This document shows, piece by piece, positions 1 through 10,378 of a stretch of DNA of 64,000 nucleotides. The DNA is taken from positions 62,001-126,000 of the forward strand of contig NZ_MTHD01000005.1 in NCBI RefSeq assembly GCF_001956855.1, given 5' to 3'. The stretch is from Azonexus hydrophilus (lineage in GTDB: Bacteria; Pseudomonadota; Gammaproteobacteria; Burkholderiales; Rhodocyclaceae). The position numbers and the translations under genes were made by a program. Each line of letters begins with the position of its first letter. Position 1 is the stretch's first letter. The notes below the pieces were generated by a model that did no database searches, had not been told where the DNA came from, and saw only the letters and a program-made list of their open reading frames with translations.

Positions 1-765
1 GCTGACATCGCCCAGGCGCTGAAGCTTGGGCAGCGTCAGGTTGAGGCGCTGGAACGCGATGACTGGTCCGGTTTGCCGGGTACGACGTTCATTCGTGGAT
101 TTGTCCGCAATTACGCCCGGCTGGTTGGCGTTGATGCCGTGCCGTTGATGTCTCGTCTCGAATCACTGCTCGAGAAGCCGGTCGATACGCTGGCTGTTCC
201 CGATACCGTTCCGGCCCGCATCAGTAATTCGTCAAAGTCCCGGGATGGTCTGGTTGTCGGTATTGGCGCCGTGCTTTTGCTGCTTGCTGCGTTGGCCTAT
301 TTTTTGTTGCCGAGCGATCTCAATGCCTGGCGGGCGAGTGTTCAGGCGCTGATTGATGGCGATGAGAAGCCGGTTGAAGTGGCTGCACAGCCTGCGCCGG
401 CCCAGGAAGCCTTGTTTCCGCCGAATGTTTCTGCCCAGCAACTGATTGCGCCGCAGGTGGCCCCTGTCGCCACAGTTGGTGAACCGTCGACTGAGCCGGT
501 TGCAGCAACGCCGGCGGAACCGGCGGTAAAGCCGCAGTTGCGTTTTGTCGTGGCCAAGGAATCCTGGCTGGAAGTTCGTGACCGCGATGACACGGTTGTC
601 TTCTCGCAGCGTTTGCCTGGCGGCACCGAACAGCTCGTCGGCGGCAAAGGGCCGCTGTCGGTGACCATCGGTTATGCCCCGGGGGTCAGCCTGTTCCTGC
701 GTGATCAGGTGGTCAATCTTGTACCGCACACCAAGGGCGATGTCGCCCGTCTGGTTCTGGAGTAA
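1..765 (+). CDS. rodZ: Cytoskeletal protein RodZ, 5' end cut off by window
   Basis: The reading frame is open from base 1, so the start codon lies upstream of the window. The first visible residues (ADIAQALKLG...) are the end of a Cro/C1-type helix-turn-helix, followed by the FIRGFVRNYARL segment typical of RodZ. One membrane segment (VGIGAVLLLLAALAYFLL) follows at about bases 258-312, then an Ala/Pro-rich periplasmic linker and a C-terminal DUF4115-like domain ending at 765. RodZ links MreB to the cell-wall elongation machinery at the inner membrane. The next gene, ispG, begins 3 bases after the stop, so the two are probably cotranscribed. The family call rests on domain order and on the rodZ-ispG-hisS neighbourhood. 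Confidence 0.85.
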   Translation, partial: ADIAQALKLGQRQVEALERDDWSGLPGTTFIRGFVRNYARLVGVDAVPLMSRLESLLEKPVDTLAVPDTVPARISNSSKSRDGLVVGIGAVLLLLAALAYFLLPSDLNAWRASVQALIDGDEKPVEVAAQPAPAQEALFPPNVSAQQLIAPQVAPVATVGEPSTEPVAATPAEPAVKPQLRFVVAKESWLEVRDRDDTVVFSQRLPGGTEQLVGGKGPLSVTIGYAPGVSLFLRDQVVNLVPHTKGDVARLVLE

Positions 766-768
766 GTC

Positions 769-1998
769 TTGAGTGCAGTAAACAAGCGCCTGACGCGCGC
801 CACAGCGATTGCCCATGTCCGTATCGGTGGTGATGCACCGGTTGTCGTGCAGTCGATGACCAACACCGATACCGCAGATTACCTGGCCACCGCCATCCAG
901 TGTGCCGAACTGGCACGTGCCGGTTCAGAACTGGTACGGATCACCGTCAACTCGCCGGAAGCGGCAGCGGCCGTGCCGCTGATTCGCGATCATCTCGACA
1001 AGATGAACTGCAACGTGCCGCTGATCGGTGATTTTCACTACAACGGCCATCGTCTGCTGACCGACCATCCGGCCTGTGCCGAAGCGCTGGCCAAGTACCG
1101 GATCAACCCGGGCAACGTCGGTTTCGGCAAAAAGAAGGACGAGCAGTTCGCGCAGATGGTCGAACTTGCCTGCCGCTACGACAAACCGGTACGCATCGGC
1201 GTCAACTGGGGCAGTCTCGACCAGGAATTGCTGGCGCGGATCATGGACGAGAACTCGAAACGACCACAGCCGCTCGACGCCAACGAAATGATGCGCCACG
1301 CGATGGTCACGTCGGCCCTCGAATCGGCAGCAAAAGCCGAGGAAGTCGGGCTGGCTGGCGAGAAGATCATCCTGTCGTGCAAGGTCTCCAGTGTTCAGGA
1401 TCTGATCGCCATTTATCGTGAATTGGCGCAGCGCGCCGACTATGCTTTGCATCTCGGCCTGACCGAAGCCGGCATGGGATCCAAGGGAATTGTCGCGTCG
1501 ACCGCAGCATTGTCGGTGCTGCTGCAGGAAGGCATTGGCGACACCATCCGCGTGTCGCTGACGCCGGAGCCGGGCGGTTCGCGTAGCCAGGAAGTCATCG
1601 TCGCCCAGGAAATCCTGCAGACCATGGGGCTGCGTGCGTTCACGCCGATGGTCGCGGCCTGCCCCGGTTGCGGCCGGACGACCTCGACCTTTTTCCAGGA
1701 ACTGGCGGGCGAAGTGCAGGATTTCGTCCGGGCCAAAATGCCGGAGTGGAAGCTGCAGTATGACGGCGCCGAGAACATGACGCTGGCGGTCATGGGCTGC
1801 ATCGTCAATGGCCCGGGCGAGTCGAAACACGCCAACATCGGCATCTCGCTACCCGGTACCGGTGAGGCGCCGTCGGCGCCGGTGTACGAGGACGGGCAGA
1901 AGACCGTGACGCTGAAGGGCGACAACATCGCCAGCGAATTCAAGGACATCATCGAGCGCTACGTCCAGCGCACCTACAAGAAGAAACTGCAAGCATGA
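769..1998 (+). CDS. ispG: 4-hydroxy-3-methylbut-2-enyl-diphosphate synthase (flavodoxin)
   Basis: IspG (GcpE) reduces 2-C-methyl-D-erythritol 2,4-cyclodiphosphate to HMBPP in the MEP isoprenoid pathway, in the cytosol. The 409-residue protein has the family's 4Fe-4S cysteines: C298 and C301 in ACPGCGR and C344 in [11 protein letters not shown]. Its N-terminus ([19 protein letters not shown]) is the family's substrate-binding start. The start codon is TTG at 769, preceded by a GGAG-type ribosome site within the end of rodZ. No ATG fits, because the conserved [12 protein letters not shown] block comes only about 17 residues in. The stop overlaps the hisS start by 4 bases (ATGA). Confidence 0.97.
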   Translation: MSAVNKRLTRATAIAHVRIGGDAPVVVQSMTNTDTADYLATAIQCAELARAGSELVRITVNSPEAAAAVPLIRDHLDKMNCNVPLIGDFHYNGHRLLTDHPACAEALAKYRINPGNVGFGKKKDEQFAQMVELACRYDKPVRIGVNWGSLDQELLARIMDENSKRPQPLDANEMMRHAMVTSALESAAKAEEVGLAGEKIILSCKVSSVQDLIAIYRELAQRADYALHLGLTEAGMGSKGIVASTAALSVLLQEGIGDTIRVSLTPEPGGSRSQEVIVAQEILQTMGLRAFTPMVAACPGCGRTTSTFFQELAGEVQDFVRAKMPEWKLQYDGAENMTLAVMGCIVNGPGESKHANIGISLPGTGEAPSAPVYEDGQKTVTLKGDNIASEFKDIIERYVQRTYKKKLQA

Positions 1999-3284
1999 GT
2001 CAGACATTGCAAGCCGTGCGCGGGATGAACGACGTCCTGCCGGAAGAAGCGGCGTTCTGGGAACTGTTCGAGGACACCGTTCGTTCGTGGCTGAAAAGCT
2101 ACGGCTACCGGCCGATCCGCATGCCCATCGTCGAACCGACGCCGCTGTTCAAGCGCGCCATCGGCGAGGTCACCGACATCGTCGAGAAGGAAATGTACTC
2201 CTTCGTCGATGGTCTCAATGGCGAAGCGCTGACGTTGCGTCCGGAAGGCACGGCCGGCTGCGTGCGCGCGGTGATCGAGCACAACCTGGCGGCACGGCAG
2301 ACGCAACGCCTGTATTACATCGGCCAGATGTTCCGCCACGAGCGGCCACAGAAGGGTCGTTACCGGCAGTTTCACCAGGTTGGTGTCGAGTCCTTCGGCA
2401 TTGCCGGGCCGGACATCGATGCCGAAATGATCCTGATGGGCGCCCGTCTGTGGAACGATCTGGGGCTCGACGGCATTTCGCTGCAGATCAACAGCCTGGG
2501 TCAGCCAGCCGAGCGCGCACAACACCGCGCCGCGCTGATCGCCTACCTGGAGCAGCATGTCGATATGCTCGACGAAGAGGCAAAGCGTCGTTTGTACACC
2601 AATCCGCTGCGCATTCTCGATACCAAGAATCCCGCGCTGCAGGACATCTGTGCCGCTGCGCCGAAGCTGATAGATTATCTCGGCACCGATTCGCTGGCAC
2701 ATTTTGCCGGTGTACAGCAGATCCTGCGCGATGCCGGTGTGCACTTCACGATCAACCCGCGACTGGTCCGCGGTCTCGATTACTACAACCTGACCGTGTT
2801 CGAATGGGTGACCGACAAGCTCGGTGCCCAGGGAACTGTCTGTGCCGGCGGACGTTACGACGGCCTGGTCGAGCAACTCGGCGGCAAGCCGACGCCGGCC
2901 TGTGGTTTTGCCATGGGGGTCGAGCGTCTGATTGCGCTGATCAAGGATAGTGGCGGTGAGCCGGCAGCGCCGGTGCCCGACGTCTATGTCGTGCACCAGG
3001 GCGAGGCGGCTGCCCGACTGGCTTTCCGTGTGGCTGAAGGCTTGCGCGACCAAGGTATCGACGTGCTGCTGCATTGTGGCGGTGGTTCCTTCAAGTCGCA
3101 GATGAAGAAAGCCGATGGCAGTGGCGCTGCCTTCGCCGTGATTATTGGCGATGACGAAGCGTCGACCGGAGAAGCGCAGCTGAAGGCCCTGCGTGCAGAA
3201 GGCGTGGAACAACGTAAACTGAAGGTCGATGCACTGGCGGAAGCCATCATCGACTACATGATTGATTCGGACGAAGAGGAATAA
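1995..3284 (+). CDS. hisS: Histidine--tRNA ligase
   Basis: This class II aminoacyl-tRNA synthetase charges tRNA-His. The 429-residue length is typical. Visible landmarks are the N-terminal [10 protein letters not shown] start, the motif 2 region ([15 protein letters not shown]), the histidine-specific stretch [13 protein letters not shown], and motif 3 ([10 protein letters not shown]). The C-terminal anticodon-binding domain spans about residues 330-425. The start ATG at 1995 overlaps the ispG stop in ATGA, suggesting translational coupling. The hisZ gene at 10.4 kb is a catalytically inactive paralogue of this enzyme; this copy is the true synthetase because it has the anticodon-binding domain. 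Confidence 0.97.
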   Translation: MSQTLQAVRGMNDVLPEEAAFWELFEDTVRSWLKSYGYRPIRMPIVEPTPLFKRAIGEVTDIVEKEMYSFVDGLNGEALTLRPEGTAGCVRAVIEHNLAARQTQRLYYIGQMFRHERPQKGRYRQFHQVGVESFGIAGPDIDAEMILMGARLWNDLGLDGISLQINSLGQPAERAQHRAALIAYLEQHVDMLDEEAKRRLYTNPLRILDTKNPALQDICAAAPKLIDYLGTDSLAHFAGVQQILRDAGVHFTINPRLVRGLDYYNLTVFEWVTDKLGAQGTVCAGGRYDGLVEQLGGKPTPACGFAMGVERLIALIKDSGGEPAAPVPDVYVVHQGEAAARLAFRVAEGLRDQGIDVLLHCGGGSFKSQMKKADGSGAAFAVIIGDDEASTGEAQLKALRAEGVEQRKLKVDALAEAIIDYMIDSDEEE

Positions 3285-3289
3285 GCAGC

Positions 3290-3931
3290 ATGGCGCATTA
3301 CGACCTCGAAGAGCAGGAACAGATTGATTCCATCAAGACCTGGTGGCAGATGTATGGCAACCTGGTGACCTCGCTGGTGACCGCTGCGGCGCTGGCGGTT
3401 GTCGGCTGGCAGGGCTGGAACTGGTATCAGGGCAACGAAACGGCCAAGGCAGCCGGTGTGTTTGCCGTGCTGGAGCAGGCTGTCCAGGCTGGCGATGCGC
3501 AGCGCATCAAATCGACTGCCGGTGAACTGACGGAAAAATACGGCCGCAGTGGTTACGCCGGGCTCGGTGCCTTGCTCGCCGCCAAGCATTCCTTCGATGC
3601 CGGTGATCTGAAAACGGCCAAGGCCCAGCTGGGCTGGGTTGCCGAAAATGCCAAGGATGAACTGCGCGATATCGCCCGTTTGCGCCTCGGTGCAGTGTTG
3701 CTCGATGAACAGGCTTACGATGAAGCCCTGAAGCAGCTTGAGGCAACGCCGGCAGACGCATTTGCGGCCCGTTTCCTTGAATTGAAGGGCGATGTCCTGA
3801 GTGCTCAGGGCAAGCCCGCCGAAGCCAGAACCGCTTATCGCTCGGCGCTCGACAAGGCCTCTGACAAGGCCGTTGGTCCTGGTCGGGAACTGCTTCAGCA
3901 GAAGCTGGATAGCCTGGGAGAGAACGCATGA
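3290..3931 (+). CDS. yfgM: YfgM-family tetratricopeptide protein, ancillary SecYEG subunit
   Basis: The 213-residue protein has a short cytosolic start (MAHYDLEEQEQIDSIKTWW), one membrane segment at about residues 23-42, and a periplasmic alpha-helical region with TPR-like repeats. This is the YfgM/UPF0070 architecture. In E. coli YfgM associates with SecYEG and the chaperone PpiD, and handles secreted proteins at the translocon exit. It lies 5 bases after hisS and overlaps bamB by 4 bases, the usual hisS-yfgM-bamB order, which supports a role in envelope protein biogenesis. Confidence 0.9.
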   Translation: MAHYDLEEQEQIDSIKTWWQMYGNLVTSLVTAAALAVVGWQGWNWYQGNETAKAAGVFAVLEQAVQAGDAQRIKSTAGELTEKYGRSGYAGLGALLAAKHSFDAGDLKTAKAQLGWVAENAKDELRDIARLRLGAVLLDEQAYDEALKQLEATPADAFAARFLELKGDVLSAQGKPAEARTAYRSALDKASDKAVGPGRELLQQKLDSLGENA

Positions 3932-5094
3932 TGCGCCGCCACCTGATGCCTCTCGGCCTGGCTGCCGGCATCCTGCTGGGTGGCTGTTCGACTTTGTCGA
4001 ATACCTTCGACGCAATCAATCCGTTCTCGTCTTCCGGGCCGAAAATGGCGCCTTTGCCGGAACTCGGGGCCGTTAACGAATCAGTCAGAACGGCTTGGTC
4101 AGCCAGCGTCGGCAAAGCCGGCGAATATGTCTTCTCGCCGGCCATTGTCGGCGATGCGGTGTACGTGGCGGATCAAAAAGGCATGGTTTACCGGCTTGAT
4201 TCGGGCAGGGTCATCTGGAAGATCGATGCCGGCCAGCCATTGTCGTCAGGCGTGGGCGCGAATGCCAGCATGGTGGTTGTCGGCACCGCGAAAGGCGGCG
4301 TACTGGCCTTTGATGCGGACAATGGCAAGGCTCTCTGGCAGGCCCAGGTAACCAGTGAAGTGCTGGCAGCACCTGCTGTGGGCGATGAAGGTGTTGCCGT
4401 GCGCAGCGGCGACAACCGGGTATTCCTGCTGGATCCGCGCGATGGCGCCCGGAAATGGGTCTATCAGCGTCCGATGCCTCCGCTGTCGATTCGCTCGACG
4501 GGGTCGCCCGTGTTTGCCGACCGGTATCTGTTTGCCGGCTTCCCGGGCGGCAAACTGGTGGCACTTGCCTTGCAGAATGGTGCGCCGGTCTGGGAAGGCA
4601 CGGTTGCCCAGCCGAAAGGTGCCACGGAACTTGATCGCGTGGCCGACATCGTTGCTCCACCGGTGGTCGATGGCACGCAGATATGTGCCGTCGCTTTCCA
4701 GGGACGCGTTGCATGTTTTGACATGGGCCAGGGCGGCGCCATGATCTGGTCCCGCGATATTTCCTCGGCACGCGGCATGGTGCTGGATGGTCGTTACCTG
4801 TTCGTCACGGCGGACGATGGCGTGGTCTACGGACTTGACCGGCTGTCCGGCGGCAGCCTCTGGAAACAGGACAAGCTCAAGAATCGTGCTGTTTCGGCAC
4901 CTGTAGTCCGTACAGGTGTGGTGGCCGTTGCCGATGGCGAAGGCTACGTGCATTTTCTTTCCCGCGAGGAGGGTGCCTTTGTCGGTCGTCAGAAAACCGA
5001 TGGCACGCCTGTGCGAGTACCGCCGCAAGTTCTGCGCGGCGCATTCCTGACGCAATCCTCCGGGGGTGATGTCAGGGCAATCGAGATCCAATGA
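3928..5094 (+). CDS. bamB: Outer membrane protein assembly factor BamB
   Basis: BamB is the beta-propeller lipoprotein of the BAM complex that inserts beta-barrel proteins in the outer membrane. The 388-residue protein begins with a lipoprotein signal ending in GILLGGC. It then shows repeated PQQ-type blades with the D-x-GxxxW pattern (for example [43 protein letters not shown]). Start ATG 3928 overlaps the yfgM stop. An alternative ATG lies one codon downstream at 3931. The stop overlaps the der start by 4 bases. Confidence 0.96.
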   Translation: MMRRHLMPLGLAAGILLGGCSTLSNTFDAINPFSSSGPKMAPLPELGAVNESVRTAWSASVGKAGEYVFSPAIVGDAVYVADQKGMVYRLDSGRVIWKIDAGQPLSSGVGANASMVVVGTAKGGVLAFDADNGKALWQAQVTSEVLAAPAVGDEGVAVRSGDNRVFLLDPRDGARKWVYQRPMPPLSIRSTGSPVFADRYLFAGFPGGKLVALALQNGAPVWEGTVAQPKGATELDRVADIVAPPVVDGTQICAVAFQGRVACFDMGQGGAMIWSRDISSARGMVLDGRYLFVTADDGVVYGLDRLSGGSLWKQDKLKNRAVSAPVVRTGVVAVADGEGYVHFLSREEGAFVGRQKTDGTPVRVPPQVLRGAFLTQSSGGDVRAIEIQ

Positions 5095-6422
5095 AACCTA
5101 CTATCGTACTGGTCGGTCGACCCAATGTCGGCAAGTCCACGCTGTTCAATCGTCTCACCAAGTCCCGGGATGCCATCGTTGCCGATGTTCCCGGCCTGAC
5201 CCGCGACCGTCACTACGGCCATGGCCGGCTGGGCAAGAAGCCCTTCCTGGTCGTTGATACCGGTGGCTTCGAGCCTCTGGTCAAGGACGGCATCCTGCAT
5301 GAAATGGCGCGCCAGACAGAGCAGGCCATTGCCGAAGCCGATGCCGTCATTTTCGTGGTTGACGGCCGTACCGGTCTGACGCCGCACGACAAGGAAATCG
5401 CCAACAAGCTCCGGCGCATCGACCGACCGGTGTTTGTTGCGGTCAACAAGGCTGAAGGCCTGAATTCCGGCATGGTCGAGGCTGATTTCCATGAACTGGG
5501 ACTGGGCGAGCCGAATGCCATTTCTGCCGCGCACGGCGAAGGTGTGCGCGGTCTCATCGATCTGGCGCTGGACGGTTTTCCGGAGCCCGAGGACGATGAA
5601 TGGCACTCCGACGCCATTCGCGTCGCCATCGTTGGTCGGCCGAATGTCGGCAAGTCCACGCTGATCAATACGCTACTGGGCGAAGAGCGCGTCATCGCTT
5701 TCGATGCGCCGGGGACGACGCGCGATTCGATCGAGATCGATTTCGAACGCGACGGTCGCAAGTACGTGCTCGTCGACACTGCCGGCATGCGCAAGCGGGG
5801 CAAGGTTTTTGAAGCGATCGAGAAGTTCTCGGTGGTGAAGACATTGCAATCGATCGAGGATGCCAATGTGGTCATCCTGATGGTCGACGCCCAGGCCGAT
5901 GTTTCCGACCAGGATGCTCACATTGCCGATTTCATCGTCCAGTCCGGACGGGCGCTGGTGGTTGCGGTCAACAAATGGGATGGCCTTGAGGCTTACGTCC
6001 GTGAGCAAACCCGTCAGACGCTGCAGCGCAAGCTGAAATTCCTCGATTTCGCCAAGTTCCATTTCATTTCGGCACTCGAAAATGTCGGCCTGGCCAATAT
6101 GTTCCGTTCCGTCGATGCTGCCTACTCGGCAGCGATGACCAAGCTCTCGACACCGCGTCTGACACGTGTTCTGGCCGATGCCGTCGCTCGCCAGGCGCCG
6201 CCCAAGCACGGCCTGTTCCGGCCGAAGCCGCGTTACGCGCACCAGGGCGGATCGAATCCGCCGATCATCGTGGTTCATGGCAATGCCGTGGACCAGATCG
6301 CCGACAGTTATCGTCGTTATCTCGAGCATACGTTCCGGGAAGTGTTTCATCTGCAGGGAACGCCGCTGCGCATCCAGTTCGTGGCCGGCAAGAACCCTTT
6401 TGCTGACAAGGAGCGCCGCTGA
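5091..6422 (+). CDS. der: Ribosome biogenesis GTPase Der (EngA)
   Basis: Der is a double GTPase needed for 50S subunit maturation. The 443-residue protein carries two G domains, with P-loops [14 protein letters not shown] near residue 8 and [14 protein letters not shown] near residue 183. Each is followed by a DxxG motif (DTGGF, DTAGM) and an NKxD-type motif (NKAE in the first, NKWD in the second). A C-terminal KH-like domain covers about residues 355-440. The first G domain has NKAE where NKxD is canonical; Glu here is common in Der proteins. Start overlaps bamB in ATGA. Confidence 0.97.
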   Translation: MKPTIVLVGRPNVGKSTLFNRLTKSRDAIVADVPGLTRDRHYGHGRLGKKPFLVVDTGGFEPLVKDGILHEMARQTEQAIAEADAVIFVVDGRTGLTPHDKEIANKLRRIDRPVFVAVNKAEGLNSGMVEADFHELGLGEPNAISAAHGEGVRGLIDLALDGFPEPEDDEWHSDAIRVAIVGRPNVGKSTLINTLLGEERVIAFDAPGTTRDSIEIDFERDGRKYVLVDTAGMRKRGKVFEAIEKFSVVKTLQSIEDANVVILMVDAQADVSDQDAHIADFIVQSGRALVVAVNKWDGLEAYVREQTRQTLQRKLKFLDFAKFHFISALENVGLANMFRSVDAAYSAAMTKLSTPRLTRVLADAVARQAPPKHGLFRPKPRYAHQGGSNPPIIVVHGNAVDQIADSYRRYLEHTFREVFHLQGTPLRIQFVAGKNPFADKERR

Positions 6423-6510
6423 GTCACAAATTAACCACAAAATTTCTAACAACAAATTTCTATTTTGGGTACATTAGGACCCTCATAACAACACACATGG
6501 AGTCCACACC
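6423..6510 (+). promoter_or_regulatory. AT-rich leader, likely hfq promoter region
   Basis: This 88-base spacer is strikingly AT-rich compared with its neighbours and separates der from hfq. It holds a TACATT hexamer at 6470-6475 that could serve as a -10 box, but no convincing -35 stands at the right distance. GGAG at 6499-6502 is the ribosome site for hfq. Calling it a promoter rests on base composition and on the break in the run of overlapping genes. Confidence 0.35.
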
Positions 6511-6747
6511 ATGAGCAACAAAGGGCAACTCTTACAAGACCCCTTCCTCAACGCCCTGCGCCGCGAGCATGTTCCCGTTTCCATCTATCTGGTTAACGGC
6601 ATCAAGCTCCAGGGTCAGGTCGAGTCTTTCGACCAGTACGTCGTTCTGCTCAAGAACACCGTAACCCAGATGGTCTACAAGCACGCCATTTCCACCGTCG
6701 TGCCTGCCCGTCCGGTCAATCTTCAGCAAGAGCAGGCCGCAGAATAA
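6511..6747 (+). CDS. hfq: RNA chaperone Hfq
   Basis: Hfq forms a hexameric Sm-like ring that pairs small RNAs with mRNAs. The 78-residue protein has the canonical start ([20 protein letters not shown]), the Sm1 motif ([18 protein letters not shown]) and the Sm2 motif [10 protein letters not shown]. The C-terminal tail is very short, as in other betaproteobacteria. It is followed by a hairpin and T-run before hflX, so hfq may be made partly as a monocistronic mRNA. Confidence 0.98.
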   Translation: MSNKGQLLQDPFLNALRREHVPVSIYLVNGIKLQGQVESFDQYVVLLKNTVTQMVYKHAISTVVPARPVNLQQEQAAE

Positions 6748-6761
6748 GACGCTTCAACCAG

Positions 6762-6789
6762 CTGCCCCGTTCACCTGGGGCAGTGTTTT
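6762..6789 (+). terminator. Hairpin with T-run between hfq and hflX
   Basis: A 7-bp stem (CTGCCCC at 6762-6768, GGGGCAG at 6777-6783) with an 8-base loop is followed by TGTTTT. This fits an intrinsic terminator or attenuator after hfq. hflX lies only 18 bases beyond, so partial readthrough is likely. Confidence 0.65.
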
Positions 6790-6807
6790 CTCCCGCAGGA
6801 CCATTCC

Positions 6808-7962
6808 ATGCTTGAGCGGCCCGCTTCCGGTGAGCGTGCAGTCATCGTGCAACTTGATTTCGGGCAACCGGATATTGCCGATCAGCTTGAGGAAGTTCGA
6901 TTGCTGACCGAATCCGCTGGCGGCATGGTCGTTGGTGAGGTCAGCGGGCGCCGGCACAGCCCGGATCCCAAAACTTTCGCCGGCAAGGGCAAGGTCGACG
7001 AAGTCGCCGCGATGATAGCCAGCAGCGATGCCCAACTGGTGATCTTCAATCACGCGCTGTCGCCCGTTCAGCAACGGAATCTCGAACGCGATCTCAAATG
7101 CCGCGTGGTCGATCGCAACAGCCTCATTCTCGATATCTTTGCACTGCGTGCAGCCAGCGCCGAGGGCAAACTGCAGGTGGAGCTTGCCCAACTGGAACAT
7201 CTATCGACACGCCTGGTCCGAGGTTGGACCCACTTGGAGCGCCAGCGGGGCGGTATCGGCATGCGCGGCCCGGGCGAAACTCAGCTCGAAACCGACAGGC
7301 GTCTGCTTGGCAACCGGGTCAAGCTGCTCAAGGAGCGTCTGCGCAGGCTTTCCCGTCAGCGCGGTGTGCAGCGCAAGGCGAGGCGTCGGGGCGATGTACT
7401 CAATGTTTCGCTGGTCGGGTACACCAATGCGGGCAAGTCTACGCTCTTCAATACACTGACACATGCCGGAGTTTATGCTGCGGATCAGTTGTTTGCCACG
7501 CTCGATACCACCTCGCGCAAATTGTGGATTGAAGGCGCCGGTAATATCGTCATTTCCGACACCGTCGGTTTTATCCGCGATCTGCCTCATTCCCTGGTCG
7601 ATGCCTTCCATGCGACGCTTGAAGCGGCAGTAGATGCCGACCTGTTGCTGCATGTTGTCGACAGTGCCAGTAATGCACGCGATGAGCAGATGGCGGAAGT
7701 TGACAAGGTGCTGGAGGAAATCGATGCCCGCGATGTGCCGCAACTGCTTGTCTGGAACAAGATCGATCTGACGGAGGCTGCGCCGGGAGCCGAGCGCGAT
7801 GAATATGGTAATATCGTCCGCGTTCGTATCAGTTCGCGCACCGGCGAAGGTCTTGAACTATTGCGTGAAACCCTGGCCGAATATGCCCGGGCCAAAGCCG
7901 AATCGCGCCGCAAGGCGCTAGACGAAGCTGCCCGTCTGGCACAAACCGATTTTTATAATTGA
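6808..7962 (+). CDS. hflX: GTPase HflX
   Basis: HflX is a ribosome-binding GTPase that can split stalled 70S ribosomes. The 384-residue protein has the N-terminal HflX domain with the glycine-rich RGPGETQLETDRR stretch, a coiled linker (about residues 165-190), and the G domain with P-loop GYTNAGKSTLFNTL, DTVGF and NKID. AGGA at 6797-6800 is the ribosome site for ATG 6808. The hfq-hflX-hflK-hflC order is conserved in proteobacteria. Confidence 0.96.
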   Translation: MLERPASGERAVIVQLDFGQPDIADQLEEVRLLTESAGGMVVGEVSGRRHSPDPKTFAGKGKVDEVAAMIASSDAQLVIFNHALSPVQQRNLERDLKCRVVDRNSLILDIFALRAASAEGKLQVELAQLEHLSTRLVRGWTHLERQRGGIGMRGPGETQLETDRRLLGNRVKLLKERLRRLSRQRGVQRKARRRGDVLNVSLVGYTNAGKSTLFNTLTHAGVYAADQLFATLDTTSRKLWIEGAGNIVISDTVGFIRDLPHSLVDAFHATLEAAVDADLLLHVVDSASNARDEQMAEVDKVLEEIDARDVPQLLVWNKIDLTEAAPGAERDEYGNIVRVRISSRTGEGLELLRETLAEYARAKAESRRKALDEAARLAQTDFYN

Positions 7963-7999
7963 ATCCCCGAGACCCATGATCCCTACCCTAGGTATTCTC

Positions 8000-9313
8000 A
8001 TGTCGATCAACGACCCGCAGTGGGGCAATCGCGGTGGCGATGACGACAAGCCAAGCAATAACGGGCCGCGTCGCCCGAACGACGGGCCCCCTGATCTTGA
8101 AGAGCTCTGGCGCGATTTCAATCGCAAGCTGACCGGCATGATGGGCAAGAAGGGCGGCGGCGGTGGCAACAATGGCGGCGATGGTCCGCGCATGCCGCCG
8201 GTCGACTTCAATCCGAAATTTCTCAGTGGTGGCCTGGGTATTCTGGCCGGCCTGGTTGCCGTTGTCTGGCTGGCTTCAGGCTTCTATATCGTCGATGCCT
8301 CGCAGCGTGGCGTTGTCCTTCAGTTCGGCAAGCTCACCGAAACGACCGAGCCGGGCTTGCGCTGGCGCCTTCCGTATCCGATCCAGTCGCACGAACTGGT
8401 CAATCTGACCGGCGTGCGCACCGTCGAAATCGGCTATCGCGGGACCGAGCGCAACAAGGTGCTGAAGGAAGCACTGATGCTGACCGATGACGAAAACATC
8501 GTGAACATCCAGTTTGCCGTTCAATACATACTCAAGGATCCGGTCGAATATCTGTTCAACAATCGCCATCCGGATGAAGCTGTTGTCGGGGCCGCCGAAA
8601 CCGCGGTGCGCGAGATCGTCGGCAAGAGCAAGATGGATTTCGTGCTCTATGAAGGTCGCGAACAGATTGCCAGCGATGCGGCACAGTTGATGCAGGCCAT
8701 CATGGACCGCTATCAGGGCGGGATATTGATCTCCAAGGTGACGATGCAGAATGCACAGCCGCCGGAGCAGGTGCAGTCTGCCTTTGACGATGCCGTGAAG
8801 GCCGGTCAGGACCGCGAGCGTCAGAAGAACGAGGGTCAGGCTTACGCCAATGACGTCATTCCACGCGCCCGTGGTACGGCGGCCCGCCTGATGGAAGAGG
8901 CCGAAGGCTACAAGCAGCGTGTCATCTCTTCGGCTGAAGGGGATGCATCGCGCTTCCGCCAGGTTTACACCGAGTATGCGAAGGCGCCGGAAGTGACCCG
9001 TCAGCGCATGTATCTGGAAACCATGCAGCAGATTTACGCCAACACCACCAAGGTCATGATCGATGCCAAGGGACAGGGTAATCTGCTCTATCTGCCGCTC
9101 GACAAGCTGATGAATGCCGCAGCAGGGGCTGCCGTGGCGCCGCAGGGGCTGATTGACGGCGCAACGCAGGGAGCAGCCGCAACGCGCCAGACGGCAACGT
9201 TCGCCGGAGAGGTTCCGCCGCAATCCGAGCGTTCGCCGGCGGTCGGTGGCAAAAACTTTAATGCCAACACGAGTGCCGGTTCGCTCGGTTCGCGTGATCG
9301 GGAGGCTCGCTGA
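8000..9313 (+). CDS. hflK: FtsH protease modulator HflK
   Basis: HflK and HflC form a large membrane cage around FtsH that modulates its proteolysis. The 437-residue protein starts MSINDPQWG, the usual HflK start, which is why I chose ATG 8000 over the in-frame ATG at 7976. A Gly/Asn/Asp-rich cytosolic segment (to about residue 70) precedes one membrane helix (about 75-95). The SPFH/band 7 domain follows (VDASQRGVVLQFGK...), then a long helical region and an Ala/Gly-rich C-terminus. The stop overlaps the hflC start (TGATG). Confidence 0.95.
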   Translation: MSINDPQWGNRGGDDDKPSNNGPRRPNDGPPDLEELWRDFNRKLTGMMGKKGGGGGNNGGDGPRMPPVDFNPKFLSGGLGILAGLVAVVWLASGFYIVDASQRGVVLQFGKLTETTEPGLRWRLPYPIQSHELVNLTGVRTVEIGYRGTERNKVLKEALMLTDDENIVNIQFAVQYILKDPVEYLFNNRHPDEAVVGAAETAVREIVGKSKMDFVLYEGREQIASDAAQLMQAIMDRYQGGILISKVTMQNAQPPEQVQSAFDDAVKAGQDRERQKNEGQAYANDVIPRARGTAARLMEEAEGYKQRVISSAEGDASRFRQVYTEYAKAPEVTRQRMYLETMQQIYANTTKVMIDAKGQGNLLYLPLDKLMNAAAGAAVAPQGLIDGATQGAAATRQTATFAGEVPPQSERSPAVGGKNFNANTSAGSLGSRDREAR

Positions 9314-10182
9314 TGAGTTCGCGTCTCAATGTATTGGGCGGTATTGCCGCTCTGGTTCTGGTTGTGCTGTCAATGTCCATCTTTACCGTGGATCAGCGTC
9401 AGTACGCCCTGGTTTTCCAGTTGGGTGAAGTCAAGCGTACGATCATCGAGCCTGGCTTGAATTTCAAGATACCGATGATCCAGAATGTGCGCTTTTTCGA
9501 TCGCCGCATCCTGACGCTGGACAGCGCGGATCCGGAGCGTTTCATCACCTCCGAAAAAAAGAACGTTCTGGTCGATTCCTACATCAAGTGGCGCATCGTT
9601 GATCCCAACCTTTATTACATCTCGGTTGGCGGCGATGAAATGCGCGCCCGCACCCGTCTGAGCCAGACGGTAAACGCTGGCCTGCGCGAAGAATTCGGCA
9701 AGCGTCTGGTGCATGATGTCATCTCCGGCGAGCGCGACAAGATCATGGAGCAGATGCGCGAGAAGGCAGATATCGACGCCCGTCGTATCGGTGTCCAGAT
9801 CGTTGACGTGCGGCTGAAGCGTGTCGAACTGCCGGACGAAGTCAGCGGTGCGGTCTACAGCCGGATGGAAGCTGAACGCAAGCGTGTGGCCAACGAACTG
9901 CGTTCCGAAGGTGCCGCCGAGGCGGAAAAGATTCGCGCCGATGCAGATCGCCAGCGTGAAGTCATCGTTGCCGAAGCTTATCGCGATGCCCAGAAAATCA
10001 AGGGTGAAGGCGATGCCAAGGCGGCTGCGACCTACGCGGAAGCATTCGGCAGAAGTCCTGAGTTCTACGCCTTCTATCGCAGCCTGGAAGCCTACCGCAC
10101 GAGCTTCGCCAACAAGAGCGACGTGCTGGTGGTGGAACCGAGTTCTGATTTCTTCAAGTACATGAAGAACATCGGTCGCTGA
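9313..10182 (+). CDS. hflC: FtsH protease modulator HflC
   Basis: HflC is the partner of HflK in the SPFH-domain complex that regulates FtsH at the inner membrane. The 289-residue protein has an N-terminal membrane anchor (about residues 5-22), the band 7 domain (VDQRQYALVFQLGEVKR...), and a helical stretch rich in Ala, Glu and Arg (about 185-245). The C-terminus ends with EPSSDFFKYMKN, typical of HflC. Its start shares one base with the hflK stop. Confidence 0.96.
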   Translation: MSSRLNVLGGIAALVLVVLSMSIFTVDQRQYALVFQLGEVKRTIIEPGLNFKIPMIQNVRFFDRRILTLDSADPERFITSEKKNVLVDSYIKWRIVDPNLYYISVGGDEMRARTRLSQTVNAGLREEFGKRLVHDVISGERDKIMEQMREKADIDARRIGVQIVDVRLKRVELPDEVSGAVYSRMEAERKRVANELRSEGAAEAEKIRADADRQREVIVAEAYRDAQKIKGEGDAKAAATYAEAFGRSPEFYAFYRSLEAYRTSFANKSDVLVVEPSSDFFKYMKNIGR

Positions 10183-10192
10183 CCTGCTGCCG

Positions 10193-10378
10193 ATGACTTC
10201 GACCCTACTGCTGGCGTTTGCGCTGATGCTGGTGCTCGAAGGCGCAATGCCGTTCATTGCGCCTGCCGCCTGGCGTGAAACCTTTCGTCGCCTGATCCAG
10301 TTGTCGGATGGTCAGATCCGTTTCATCGGACTGACCTCGATGCTGATTGGTCTCATACTGCTGATTTTCCTCTCATGA
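10193..10378 (+). CDS. DUF2065 (YjeT-type) small membrane protein
   Basis: The 61-residue protein has two predicted membrane helices (about residues 3-21 and 40-60) separated by a short basic loop ([20 protein letters not shown]). This is the DUF2065/YjeT pattern, commonly found next to hflC. Function is unknown. It lies 10 bases after hflC and overlaps the hisZ start by 4 bases, so it is expressed with both. Confidence 0.85.
   Translation: MTSTLLLAFALMLVLEGAMPFIAPAAWRETFRRLIQLSDGQIRFIGLTSMLIGLILLIFLS

Noticed and set aside
7976-7999. Earlier in-frame ATG for hflK
   Set aside because: MSINDPQWG at 8000 is the standard HflK start; the eight extra residues have no family support.
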